64,000 nt of DNA from Olivibacter sp. SDN3. Its GTDB lineage: Bacteria; Bacteroidota; Bacteroidia; Sphingobacteriales; Sphingobacteriaceae. The position numbers were made by a program, and so were the translations under genes. The stretch lies in assembly GCF_014334135.1 (NCBI RefSeq), contig NZ_CP060497.1, positions 3,720,001-3,784,000 of the forward strand, written 5' to 3'. Within the stretch, counting starts at the first letter, position 1. Every line of letters starts with the position of its first letter. Below the pieces are notes generated by a model. That model saw only the letters and a list, made by a program, of their open reading frames with translations, had not been told where the DNA came from and searched no databases. Shown piece by piece: positions 36,370-44,917 of the stretch.

Positions 36370-37521
36370 TTAACGAGGTAACGTTTCTGGCCTGTGCATT
36401 TTGTACTGGCTGGCGGTTACCGATTCCAGGAATGCGGCCAGTGCCTGAATTTCTTCTTTGCTGAGATGGAGTTCTTGTAATAGGGGGTCGGTAACCGGAT
36501 GTAAAGGATCTGCTGCCTTTTGTTCATCAGTGGCCGTGTTCATCTGCATTCCACTGTTATATATGTTTAGCACACCGATCATGTTGTCAAAAAGGCCATT
36601 ATGCATCCAAGGGTTGGTTTTCATCACATCACGTAGCGAAGGGGTGCGGAATTTGCCAACGTCTTCGGCCTTTCCGGTTACGTGATAACGACCAAGATCT
36701 TCATATTTACGTTTATAATAGGTGAGGCCGATATTGTGGAATTCTTCGTCTGTCAGGTATTGCCCATAATGGCAGTTCATGCAACGTGCTTTCGTGCGGA
36801 ACAGATGCATGCCATAAAGCTCCTGATCAGATAGCCGTTTGTATTCGCCATTGAGAAAGCGATCAAATCGGCTTTGCCGACTTTTCAGGGTGCGCTGGAA
36901 AGCGGCCAGCGCCTGTGCAATATAGTCGAAAGTGATGCTATCGGTACCATAGGCTTGATGGAAAAGTTTCCGATAGGCAGTTATTTTATGGAGCTTCCGT
37001 GGCAGGGCCTTGACATCCATGGCCATCTCATTATGAGCCTCGATTGGACTTTTGGCCTGTTCTTCCAGTGAACCTGCACGCCCATCCCAGAAGAAACTTT
37101 TCCGTTGATCGACATTCAGCAGTGAAAGGGTATTCCGCCTCCCAGACTGATGATCATGTCCCACAGGCACCGATAAATTGTCTGCCCAAGAGGTTTGCGG
37201 ATCATGACAACTGCTACAGGAAATTTGGTTGGAGCCCGATAAAATAGGGTCAAAAAACAGGTTTTTACCTAAAACAACATCTGCTTGTTCCATCAGACGG
37301 AAGTAGGAGGAGTCAGCAGAAGGTAGTGCACTAAACTCTTTCCAGTAAATACCGGAATCGACCGTAGGTTGGGGCCATGCGGTGATAGGCCGTTCATATA
37401 ACTGACGAAGACTATCCATGGGAACCTGCTTCGGCTGAAGCTCAGGAAAACGGAAAGCATCCAAAAAGATATATCCGACAAGAAGAACGCTGATAAGATA
37501 AAGGGCATACGATCGTCTCAT
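36370..37521 (-). CDS. Di-heme cytochrome c peroxidase (CcpA/MauG superfamily)
   Basis: The protein has 383 residues from the ATG at 37521. An upstream ATG at 37599 would place the promoter and motif inside the gene, and this start gives a proper anchor (YALYLISVLLVGYIFLDAF). Two c-type heme sites are present: C102-x2-C105-H106 (SCSSCHD) and C247-x2-C250-H251 (RCMNCHY). GRRNTLSLLNVDQRKSFFWDGRAGSLEEQA (127-156) is the family hallmark. FRTPSLRDV and MHNG lie near 305-325. The protein is periplasmic or membrane-tethered. It reduces hydrogen peroxide, or as in MauG/MbnH relatives oxidises a partner protein. It is transcribed away from a TonB receptor that shares a promoter motif with it. Confidence 0.9.
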   Translation of the reverse strand: MRRSYALYLISVLLVGYIFLDAFRFPELQPKQVPMDSLRQLYERPITAWPQPTVDSGIYWKEFSALPSADSSYFRLMEQADVVLGKNLFFDPILSGSNQISCSSCHDPQTSWADNLSVPVGHDHQSGRRNTLSLLNVDQRKSFFWDGRAGSLEEQAKSPIEAHNEMAMDVKALPRKLHKITAYRKLFHQAYGTDSITFDYIAQALAAFQRTLKSRQSRFDRFLNGEYKRLSDQELYGMHLFRTKARCMNCHYGQYLTDEEFHNIGLTYYKRKYEDLGRYHVTGKAEDVGKFRTPSLRDVMKTNPWMHNGLFDNMIGVLNIYNSGMQMNTATDEQKAADPLHPVTDPLLQELHLSKEEIQALAAFLESVTASQYKMHRPETLPR

Positions 37522-37542
37522 GGCGGCAAATCTACAGTATTG

Positions 37543-37562
37543 TTTAGAATTATTATAAATAA
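37543..37562 (-). promoter_or_regulatory. 20-bp motif, copy facing the peroxidase gene
   Basis: On the minus strand the sequence is TTATTTATAATAATTCTAAA, ending 21 bases before the peroxidase ATG. It matches the copy facing the TonB receptor gene at 16 of 20 positions, in the same orientation relative to its gene. It has a partly dyadic TTATTT...AAA layout, as Fur-family sites do; the binder is unknown. Confidence 0.5.
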
Positions 37563-37599
37563 TTTGACTTATATGACGGGGTTTCTTACATTTGGCCAT

Positions 37600-37619
37600 T
37601 TATTTGAATCAATTCTAAA
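37600..37619 (+). promoter_or_regulatory. 20-bp motif, copy facing the TonB receptor gene
   Basis: TTATTTGAATCAATTCTAAA lies 6 bases before the TonB receptor ATG. With the next three bases it forms an imperfect dyad (TTATTT at one end, AAATAA at the other). Its partner is at 37543-37562. A site this close to the start codon would block transcription or translation initiation when occupied. Confidence 0.5.
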
Positions 37620-37625
37620 TAACTA

Positions 37626-40394
37626 ATGGGTTTTGTTGGAAAGAGCTTACTGTTTTTGGCTTTTTTTGTGGGATATACAAGAGGTTTCGTCTGGGGGCAA
37701 GAGCAGCTGCAGGGGAGGGTGCTGGATGACCAAGGTAAACCTTTAGCAAATGTTTCGGTTCGTTGGCGAGAGGGATCTTTAAACACCTTTACCGATAACA
37801 GGGGTAGCTTCGTTTTTAAACGAGAACTGTTGGGCCGTGATACCTGTACTTTGGTCTTCTCTTACATAGGCAAGAAAACGGAAGAAAAACGCTTCTTACC
37901 TGCCGGCCAGTCGACAGACCTACCCACTGTGATATTGAGTGACCTGTCGCTGGCCCTGGACCAAATTGAAATCAAGGCGAAGACGGACGGCGGCTCTACC
38001 AATTCTTCGCTCATCATCGATCGGGAAATGTTGGAGCGTTACCCTTCCCTCAGTTTGAATGATCTCTTGAATTTCTTACCGAACCGACGTATTGCAGCAC
38101 CTTCCTTACAGGATATGCAGCAGGCAACCTTAAGGGCGGCTTTTCGGCAGCCAACAGCTGGATCAAGAAATGTACAGGAACTGAACAACGCTTTTGGGGT
38201 ATCGCTGATCGTCGATGATATCGTCATGAGCAACAATGCCAACATGCAAAGTCGCAATGCCGGCATTCGGGGTTTGAATAGCGCAAATTTATCCATACCG
38301 CCTTCGAATTATGGAGATCTTTCGACAACAAGGCACTATAGTGGAGAAAGTACCTTTGGTGGGATTGATCTCCGGCAGATTCCGACGGAAAATATTGAAC
38401 GTATTGAGGTCATCACCGGTGTGCCGTCTGTCCGTTACGGTGATCTGAACAGTGGAGCCATCATCGTAGAGCGCCAGGCAGGCAAAGCGCCTGCTTTTTT
38501 TCGTATGCAGTTGCGCGGCGACGCCACGTCCTATGGCTTTTCCGCTAGTGCGCCATTGCCGGAAAAACTGGGCGACCTTAATTTCGATTTGGGGTATACC
38601 AATTCTTATGCCGATAATCGGGACAAAATCAAACAGTACAATCGTGTTAATGGCTCCCTGATCTGGACACAACGCTGGGGCGGAGGCGAAAAATGGAAAC
38701 ATACTTTTTCGGCAACCTATAGTAAAATTATCGATGGGGTGAAAAAAGATCCGGATGATCCGCAGTCTCCCCGGGTTAAATACGATAATTGGAACCTCAA
38801 TATGAGCAGTCGCTGGTCCTACCAACCCAGCGCTGGCTTTTTTAAGCGGGTAGGACTAAACCTGGGCTATAGTACCAGTCACCAGGAATCGTATCGCGAC
38901 TATTTTTATAATGGGGCTTTTGTGCTGTACACGCAGGCTTTGGAGACGGGTGTTGTGGAAGGGACCTACGGACCCGGCATTTATCGGGCAGAGGATCATA
39001 TCGATGGCCGACCGATGAATATCACGGGACGCCTGGAAACTTATGGCCTATGGCATACGGGTGATGTTCGGCATACCCTGAACCTGGGCATGACGGCCGA
39101 TTATTCGATCAATAGGGGAAGAGGGCGCCTGGCAGATCCTTCGCTTCCGGTGGCCTACCTGGGTGGTAACTTTTCCGACCGCTATTACGATTATAGTTTG
39201 ATTGTGCCGATATGGGATTATGGCTTTTATGCGGAAGATCGCTTTCAGGTATCCATCTCGGGGCGGCCGCTATCGGTAAATGCGGGTGTACGGGGAGATG
39301 TGCAGAACGGCTTTGCCTCTTTTTCACCCCGGACGAACATTAATTACCGCTTGAGTGAATCGCTGCAGTTGGGCCTTGCCTATGGTCTGGCTTTTAAAGC
39401 GCCGGGCCTGGCCCACCGTTATCCGGGGCCGATATTTTCGGAGATCGTTTTACTGAATGCCTATAACGGAAGGGAAGCGGAAAGCACTTCACGTATCTAT
39501 GTCGACCGCTTCGATCCGCCCAGTGAACAACTGAAACCCAGTAGGAGTCAAACCTTGGAATTGACGGCACGTTGGAATAAGCAGGGCCATAATATCGCCC
39601 TCAACCTCTTCCATCGAACCAATAGCCATGGTATTGACTCTTATGAACAGTATGAGTACCCTGCATTACCCAACTACCAAGCTATACCGGTGCCCGGGGA
39701 AAAACCGGAGGTGATTCAGACGGGATTACGCGTCTACGAAATCGAGCGCAAGTTGATGGCGAACTTGTTGCGCTCCCAGGATAATGGCATAGAGCTGCTG
39801 TACAATAGTCCGAAATATGCGCCCTTAGCTACCTCGCTGCATGCCAGCGGCGGGATTTACCGTTCAGCAAGTTCTTCCAATGCGCGTGTAGAGGAGCGGT
39901 TAGGCACTACGGGGACCGATCCAGAGGATGTCATCCGAGGCTATTTCAATCCTGACCGCCAGATCAGCTACAGTAGCAATGCCCGTGTGGGGACTGCCAC
40001 GCACCTGCCGAGATTGAAGCTGGTGTTTGAATTTACGGCCGACTTTCAGTTGATGAACTACAGTAAGTTGCTTTGGGAAAATGCAGTACCAACGGCTTAT
40101 ATAACACGCGACTATACAGAACATGTGGTTGATCCCTTTGATCCGGCTAACCCCATCCATCAAATGCTTTACGACAGAAGGGAGCAGCGCATACGAGCGG
40201 CTAATGAAACGAATTTGTTCGTTGCCAACTTTCATTTCAGTATGGCCAAGGAGATTGGTGAAAGGCTTCGGCTATCCTTCAATGTGTATAATTTTCTGGA
40301 TTATCAGCCCCGTTCTTATTATGAAGTGAGGGATTCTGTACGTATGCCCAACAGTGCTCCGAATTTCGGGGCAATGATCACCTATAAACTATAG
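37626..40394 (+). CDS. TonB-dependent outer-membrane receptor
   Basis: The protein has 922 residues. A signal peptide (to about 23, RGFVWGQ) leads to a carboxypeptidase-regulatory-like domain (LQGRVLDDQGKPLANVSVRW, 28-47). A plug follows (SLSLNDLLNFLPNRRI near 135, IPTENIERIEVITGVPSVRYGDLNSGAIIVE near 252), and the rest is the barrel. The plug has YGDLNSGAIIV, the classical TonB-receptor pattern, not the SusC VVVGYG hallmark. It starts an operon with a DUF4876 lipoprotein and an outer-membrane barrel gene. Together with the divergent di-heme peroxidase it may import a metal complex, heme or similar. No substrate can be read from sequence. Confidence 0.9.
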   Translation: MGFVGKSLLFLAFFVGYTRGFVWGQEQLQGRVLDDQGKPLANVSVRWREGSLNTFTDNRGSFVFKRELLGRDTCTLVFSYIGKKTEEKRFLPAGQSTDLPTVILSDLSLALDQIEIKAKTDGGSTNSSLIIDREMLERYPSLSLNDLLNFLPNRRIAAPSLQDMQQATLRAAFRQPTAGSRNVQELNNAFGVSLIVDDIVMSNNANMQSRNAGIRGLNSANLSIPPSNYGDLSTTRHYSGESTFGGIDLRQIPTENIERIEVITGVPSVRYGDLNSGAIIVERQAGKAPAFFRMQLRGDATSYGFSASAPLPEKLGDLNFDLGYTNSYADNRDKIKQYNRVNGSLIWTQRWGGGEKWKHTFSATYSKIIDGVKKDPDDPQSPRVKYDNWNLNMSSRWSYQPSAGFFKRVGLNLGYSTSHQESYRDYFYNGAFVLYTQALETGVVEGTYGPGIYRAEDHIDGRPMNITGRLETYGLWHTGDVRHTLNLGMTADYSINRGRGRLADPSLPVAYLGGNFSDRYYDYSLIVPIWDYGFYAEDRFQVSISGRPLSVNAGVRGDVQNGFASFSPRTNINYRLSESLQLGLAYGLAFKAPGLAHRYPGPIFSEIVLLNAYNGREAESTSRIYVDRFDPPSEQLKPSRSQTLELTARWNKQGHNIALNLFHRTNSHGIDSYEQYEYPALPNYQAIPVPGEKPEVIQTGLRVYEIERKLMANLLRSQDNGIELLYNSPKYAPLATSLHASGGIYRSASSSNARVEERLGTTGTDPEDVIRGYFNPDRQISYSSNARVGTATHLPRLKLVFEFTADFQLMNYSKLLWENAVPTAYITRDYTEHVVDPFDPANPIHQMLYDRREQRIRAANETNLFVANFHFSMAKEIGERLRLSFNVYNFLDYQPRSYYEVRDSVRMPNSAPNFGAMITYKL

Positions 40395-40421
40395 CTTATG
40401 TTCAACTTAATAAATTACGAT

Positions 40422-41750
40422 ATGAAAAAGTTTTTATTGCTATTATGCACCCTTGCTTTATTTACGGCCTGTAAAAGGGATAATCCCGATGTTGTGCCGG
40501 TCGATTTGAATATTTCATTGAGTCATGCACTCCAAACAGAAGGGGAAGGCACTTTCCCTTGGGAAGAAGTACAGGTCACGCTGATTAATCTTCGTACGCA
40601 TACGGAGACGGTACAGTCGCCAAGTGCTTCGGGCGAACTGGTTTTCGAGGGTATCGCGGCAGGTGAATATGACGTACGTGCTGTCATTACGCTTAGCGAG
40701 GATGCCTATTTTGACCTTACGGGAGTGGAGGTAGGAGCTGATGTCACCTTGAATGCTTCGGCGACGAATCTGTCTGTCCCTGCAGGTTATTCAGAGGTGC
40801 TTGCTATGGAGCTGGTAACCGGCACGGCCGGTCAATTTGTGATCAAGCAGGTCTACTATGCCGGTTCGGATAATCGGGACGGTGCAATGTTCCGTGATCA
40901 ATTCGTGGAGATCCATAATAATACCGGTGAAGTACTTTATGCGGATGGTTTGTATATTGCCCGTGCCTGGGGACGGCAGACCATAAATCGGGAAGATCAG
41001 CACTATCAAGCTAACGGGCAGTTGGATTGGAGCCAATCGGAGGGAATGCCTAATAATATCAACGCGAATGAGGATTATGTGTATTTACGTGATCTCTTCA
41101 AGGTGCCGGGCTCCGGTGCGGACCATCCAGTGCAACCGGGAGAGAGCATCGTGATTGCCCAGAATGCATTGAATCATAAGGTGCCTTTTACCGACAACAA
41201 CGGTAGAGAGATATCGGTGAATGATCCGGATCTGACGGTCGACTTAAGTAGGGCCGATTTCGAAGTGTATTATGGAGATATACCGGGAATCAATCCGCTG
41301 CCCTCTGATATTGACAATCCGGAGGTACCCAATATGGAAGCGATAAAATATGACGGTCGTGATTGGATTTTGGATAATCCGGGAAGAGACAGCTACCTTA
41401 TTTTCTGGGGGAACGAGCAAGCAGATGTGGAAAACTTGCCGGCTTATCCTGCGCCAACCCTCGTGCCGCCTACTAATGAATCCAATAGCTATATCCAGTT
41501 GCCGGTAGCGGCGGTGATGGATGCGGTCGAAGTGCAACCTAATCTTGCTGATGATCGGATTCCAAAGAAACTGCATCCGGAACAGGATGCCGGTTTTACT
41601 TTTGTGACCGAGGGCTCTTACTCTTCGCAGTCGGTAATCCGAAGGACACAGTTGAACGAAGGTGGCAGGCGTATTTTACAGGATACCAATAACTCCTCGG
41701 AAGATTTTGTGGTGATCAAGGCCAATCCGGGAGCTTTTGCGGACGAATAA
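40422..41750 (+). CDS. DUF4876-type surface lipoprotein
   Basis: The protein has 442 residues. I choose the ATG at 40422, because MKKFLLLLCTLALFTACKRD is a clean type II signal (lipobox FTAC); an ATG eight codons upstream is unlikely. Residues 30-130 form an Ig-like, carboxypeptidase-regulatory-type domain (SGELVFEGIAAGEYDVRAV). The remainder matches my recollection of DUF4876: FVIKQVYYAGSDNRDGAMFRDQFVEIHNNTGEVLYADGLYIARAWG (about 137-180), ending SQSVIRRTQLNEGGRR. It contains several tryptophans. It starts 27 bases after the receptor stop and 9 bases before the next gene. I infer a receptor-associated surface protein. Its function is unknown. Confidence 0.82.
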   Translation: MKKFLLLLCTLALFTACKRDNPDVVPVDLNISLSHALQTEGEGTFPWEEVQVTLINLRTHTETVQSPSASGELVFEGIAAGEYDVRAVITLSEDAYFDLTGVEVGADVTLNASATNLSVPAGYSEVLAMELVTGTAGQFVIKQVYYAGSDNRDGAMFRDQFVEIHNNTGEVLYADGLYIARAWGRQTINREDQHYQANGQLDWSQSEGMPNNINANEDYVYLRDLFKVPGSGADHPVQPGESIVIAQNALNHKVPFTDNNGREISVNDPDLTVDLSRADFEVYYGDIPGINPLPSDIDNPEVPNMEAIKYDGRDWILDNPGRDSYLIFWGNEQADVENLPAYPAPTLVPPTNESNSYIQLPVAAVMDAVEVQPNLADDRIPKKLHPEQDAGFTFVTEGSYSSQSVIRRTQLNEGGRRILQDTNNSSEDFVVIKANPGAFADE

Positions 41751-41759
41751 GATTGACAT

Positions 41760-43316
41760 ATGTGGCGAATGAAAGTGTTGTTGATCGCTATGGTTTTAGG
41801 CAGTGTTTGGCGGTTCACGGCTCAACTACATGCATCGGTTAAACAGGATAGTCTTTCGAGGCTATCCTATGCCATTGATACGGTATATGGTATGGAACGA
41901 AGCTATATACGGCAATATCCGATTTGGACAGCTGATTGGAAGAACAATTTCAATCGTCTGGAGGCCGGTGCGGCAGTAGAAAAGGGAGAATGGATCCGGG
42001 CACAGGGCAGCACAAAAACACAAACCTATCGCTTGGACACAGAAGGAAAAACCACATGGAAAGGCGTGCACCTGTATGGACGCTTCTCTTACATGCATGC
42101 TTTTGAAGACAGCACCCGTCTCCGTCACCAAACACGTATCAATGAAAGCGCTCCAGTATATTTTGGTTCGCTGCGTTATAACCGTTACGAGCGGTCAGTA
42201 TACCAACTGAAAGCCGTTTTACAGAAGGATCTGAAAAAAAATAACTTACCATTAACCCTGGGTATCGATTACCGGGTTGGAGAGCACTTCTCGAATAATG
42301 ATCCGCGTGGTGCTATAAATGATTTTCAGCTGAACCTTTTGGCTGGTCTGGGTTTTCGGCGAGGAGCCTGGGAATACCATATAGATAGTAAGTATGGCTA
42401 CGGTCGTGAACGCGTGCAGGTTTCGTATAAGAACGAAAAATATACGGAGAACACGGCTGATTCGCTATACGTCAATTGGTTGATGAACGGCTATGGCAAT
42501 GCTTATGAAAAGCTGTCGGAAATTCACTACAATGACGATATGCGTCGCTTTGGAGCAGGTTTTCACCTGAGATATCAACCTACTCCCGGTTCTACCTGGA
42601 AGGCAGATCTGGAATGGCTACGGGAGCAGCAGGACTTCAAGCAGTATACCCAATCATCCAACTTATTTAATTTGCTGAACACTTACCTAAAGGATCAATG
42701 GAGAGCCTCGTTGTTTTGGCATCGACAATGGGCATCTAACAGGCACTTTATATGGCTATTTGCGGCCGATGCGGTAGAGGGATGGGATGAGCATCCGGAA
42801 TTTGCAGTAAATAACTATGTTTATCGGCGAACGGTCTACGCAACCGAATTGAACATGCGTTACGAACAGTGGCTGTATAGTGCAGGTGTTAAGCATGTGC
42901 ATACCGAAAGGCATGACGGGAATACAGGCGTAGGTAATCAGTTCGCTCAGATAGATGCCCAACTGGGATTCGGAAGGAGCCTATATGGAATAGGTAAGGG
43001 ACAGTTGCAGCTGCTTGGTAGTTTGGATTATCGCTTGCCGCTAGATGCCTCTCTACAGTTCAATGCCCTTAACGAAACGGTTTTTACCAGACATATTCTC
43101 TATTACGACTACTATTATAGTCAGGTCGCATCGTGGAAAGTTGGGCTTAACGCAACATATTTTTTTACAACAGAAAATGGTCAATTTACCTGGTCGGTCG
43201 GCCTATCGGCGGATTATGCCCAGCGGAGAGCATTTGAAGAGGATACCGGCCATCCGTTTATGCTTCCCGGAAAAGATCGTTGGAGCAGCATGCTACAAAT
43301 ACGGTTGTTTTTTTAG
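41760..43316 (+). CDS. Outer-membrane beta-barrel protein of the DUF6850 type
   Basis: The protein has 518 residues. The signal peptide (LLIAMVLGSVWRFTAQLHA) runs to about residue 22. The rest alternates polar and aromatic residues in amphipathic strands (for example YELNMRYEQWLYSAGVKHVH and GKGQLQLLGSLDYRLPL). The chain ends MLQIRLFF, a terminal aromatic as the barrel-assembly machinery requires. The family name is from memory of proteins found beside DUF4876 genes. It is the last gene of the receptor/DUF4876 operon (9-base gap), so it probably forms a second pore or a receptor partner. Confidence 0.72.
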   Translation: MWRMKVLLIAMVLGSVWRFTAQLHASVKQDSLSRLSYAIDTVYGMERSYIRQYPIWTADWKNNFNRLEAGAAVEKGEWIRAQGSTKTQTYRLDTEGKTTWKGVHLYGRFSYMHAFEDSTRLRHQTRINESAPVYFGSLRYNRYERSVYQLKAVLQKDLKKNNLPLTLGIDYRVGEHFSNNDPRGAINDFQLNLLAGLGFRRGAWEYHIDSKYGYGRERVQVSYKNEKYTENTADSLYVNWLMNGYGNAYEKLSEIHYNDDMRRFGAGFHLRYQPTPGSTWKADLEWLREQQDFKQYTQSSNLFNLLNTYLKDQWRASLFWHRQWASNRHFIWLFAADAVEGWDEHPEFAVNNYVYRRTVYATELNMRYEQWLYSAGVKHVHTERHDGNTGVGNQFAQIDAQLGFGRSLYGIGKGQLQLLGSLDYRLPLDASLQFNALNETVFTRHILYYDYYYSQVASWKVGLNATYFFTTENGQFTWSVGLSADYAQRRAFEEDTGHPFMLPGKDRWSSMLQIRLFF

Positions 43317-43633
43317 CTGTATCTGTTTGTATGTACAAGAAAGAATGACATAGCTGCTTTGTGAAGCGTTTTGTTCATAACATTTGGCCTTTTTGTTGAA
43401 ATTCACATTGGCAACTCTAAGAAGCTTCTATAGTGAATTCAAATGAAAGCAATCGCGTATCTGTCAATAATAAAGAAGTGGCTAAGTTAAAAGTTAACGA
43501 TCGACCGATTTAATTGACTTGGAAGGTTGTTCATTGGTATACAAAATGTTTTTAGAAAATAAAGAGAAAAATAGCAGATTCTGTAAGCAGAATACTATCG
43601 ATCATAGACCTGATACTGATTGTATGTAGGTGT
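43317..43633. other. Intergenic region between convergent genes
   Basis: These 317 bases separate the barrel gene from the convergent STAS-like gene. A frame at 43432-43512 (VNSNESNRVSVNNKEVAKLKVNDRPI, no ATG) looks faintly protein-like but I recognise nothing in it. No hairpin terminator was identified. Confidence 0.35.
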
Positions 43634-44101
43634 TCAACTTTTATTTTTTTTGAACAGGCTTGTCGCCAATAAAATGCCAAAAGCAGCCAAGATAACTGTT
43701 TTTAAGGGAAATTTCTTCTTGTTTTTCGTTTGTTCGCTTTTTTCCGATAGCCATGTAATAGCGTTGGTAACCTCGCTATGGCTAAACCCTTTGGCTTCAC
43801 CCGGTGCTACTTTGCTGAAAGCGTCAGTAAACCTGCGGACACCTTTTTCGTCAGTGACGATTGCCATTTTTTTCCATTGGGAAAAATGCTTGATACCTGC
43901 TAACATATCCTGAAACCATGCGGTGGCCGTAAAGTTTTTTACTGGAGTATATAATACGAGTAAATAATAGATTTCGCCATAGCGGTATGTTAACTCCTCT
44001 AAACCAGGAATTAGAACATTTTTTAAATCCTCTCCGGTAACTTCCTTTGTAGCTTTCACGCCGAAAACATGTGCTGGAAGGTCCTGTATATTTTCTAACA
44101 T
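43634..44101 (-). CDS. STAS/SpoIIAA-like protein with C-terminal membrane anchor
   Basis: The protein has 155 residues. Residues 1-120 match the SpoIIAA-like (DUF3478) pattern: LPAHVFGVKATKEVTGEDLKNVLIPGLEEL and the strand YYLLVLYTPVKNFTATAWFQD. FSQWKKMAIVTDEKGVRRF follows near 92. A stretch rich in lysine and a hydrophobic helix (TVILAAFGILLATSLF, 135-150) end the protein, suggesting a tail anchor in the cytoplasmic membrane. The fold carries no catalytic site and may bind lipid or a partner. It is probably cotranscribed with, or independent of, the membrane gene upstream (244-base gap with an inverted repeat). Confidence 0.78.
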   Translation of the reverse strand: MLENIQDLPAHVFGVKATKEVTGEDLKNVLIPGLEELTYRYGEIYYLLVLYTPVKNFTATAWFQDMLAGIKHFSQWKKMAIVTDEKGVRRFTDAFSKVAPGEAKGFSHSEVTNAITWLSEKSEQTKNKKKFPLKTVILAAFGILLATSLFKKNKS

Positions 44102-44290
44102 AATATGGTATATTCGTACATGCCCCTAACAAGTTAAAGGATGTAAATGTTTTAAATTGCACCAAATCTATTTCTACTGTTTACTTATTGCCGTATTACA
44201 TTAGCATAGCTGTTTTTTGATAAAAGCTAAATGGAAGCCAATAAAACACAGAGACGAATTGAATAAATGACGTCTTTTGCTTCGAGTTTG

Positions 44291-44333
44291 ATACGTCATA
44301 AGATTATGATACAGTCTTAATTTTATGACGTAT
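44291..44333. repeat. Long imperfect hairpin with 11-bp perfect outer stem
   Basis: ATACGTCATAA (44291-44301) and TTATGACGTAT (44323-44333) are perfect inverted copies across 21 bases. Inside, AAGA and TCTT can pair further. It sits 12 bases beyond the stop of the membrane gene at 44345 on the minus strand. No U-run follows in either direction, so an intrinsic terminator is not well supported; it may be an mRNA 3'-end structure or a protein-binding site. Confidence 0.4.
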
Positions 44334-44344
44334 TGATTACCGTG

Positions 44345-44818
44345 TTAAAACGGCCTGAAAGACGGTCTGCTGGTCAGCGGTGAGAATGACCAGGGGATGG
44401 AGGTCAGGATGATGAAAAGTCCGACAGTAAACCAAATGGCCATAGTTTTATATTTTTCCACCGCTGTTGGTTTTCGCTTAGCTTTTGCCGAGCCGATTGT
44501 AATGACCACCACTGCTATTAGCATCATCAGACTGTGTTCCATTCCGAAGAATCGGATTTCACGAAGATGGACAGCTTCTTTGAAATGATGCAGGAAGTAA
44601 TTAACCAGCGGACTGATAACGTACAGCCCCAAGCCAAACAGCAATTGTATGTGTACGATGGTAGCTATCCAGTGTCTCACACCATTATCAAAAGTTGAGA
44701 AAGGCTTTCTAGATAACCAACCGTGGTAAGCACGGATGATGGCAAAGAGCAGGCTTATGAGCACGAACCAGCGAGCTGAAGAGTGCAAAGCCAATAGAGT
44801 AGGGTAGATATTATGCAC
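44345..44818 (-). CDS. Four-helix membrane protein, cytochrome b-like
   Basis: The protein has 157 residues and four predicted membrane helices (about 12-30, 50-70, 92-110, 124-145). Histidines H12, H49, H56 and H95 lie near membrane faces, which could allow heme ligation as in small cytochrome-b-type proteins. Similar Bacteroidota proteins carry this label, but no heme-binding motif is certain. The start MHNIYPTLLALHSSARW is typical of that group. The terminator at 44866-44893 belongs to the upstream enolase-type gene, so this gene is likely transcribed alone. Function unknown. Confidence 0.7.
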   Translation of the reverse strand: MHNIYPTLLALHSSARWFVLISLLFAIIRAYHGWLSRKPFSTFDNGVRHWIATIVHIQLLFGLGLYVISPLVNYFLHHFKEAVHLREIRFFGMEHSLMMLIAVVVITIGSAKAKRKPTAVEKYKTMAIWFTVGLFIILTSIPWSFSPLTSRPSFRPF

Positions 44819-44865
44819 GACCGATCACCTGATTTGATATGAGTGTGCTAAGATAATAAAAACTA

Positions 44866-44893
44866 ATGGGCACTTTCAATGAAAAGTGCCCAT
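44866..44893 (-). terminator. Intrinsic terminator of the enolase-superfamily gene
   Basis: ATGGGCACTTT and AAAGTGCCCAT form an 11-bp perfect stem with a 6-base loop (CAATGA). On the minus strand it is followed by TAGTTTTTATTATC, a U-rich tract. It lies 25 bases after the stop of the gene at 44918. Confidence 0.75.
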
Positions 44894-44917
44894 GAATTTG
44901 TTTGCTCGCGAATGCAC

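Noticed and set aside
36266-36373. 36-codon frame with a hydrophobic run
   Set aside because: It overlaps the peroxidase stop codon region and has no promoter, homology or conservation evidence.
37548-37564. AATTATT-ata-AATAATT inverted repeat as a separate operator
   Set aside because: It lies within and next to the 20-bp motif copy and in AT-rich DNA where such repeats arise by chance.
37522-37599. Longer N-terminus for the di-heme peroxidase
   Set aside because: It would put the divergent promoter and the shared motif inside the gene and adds a basic stretch before a natural anchor.
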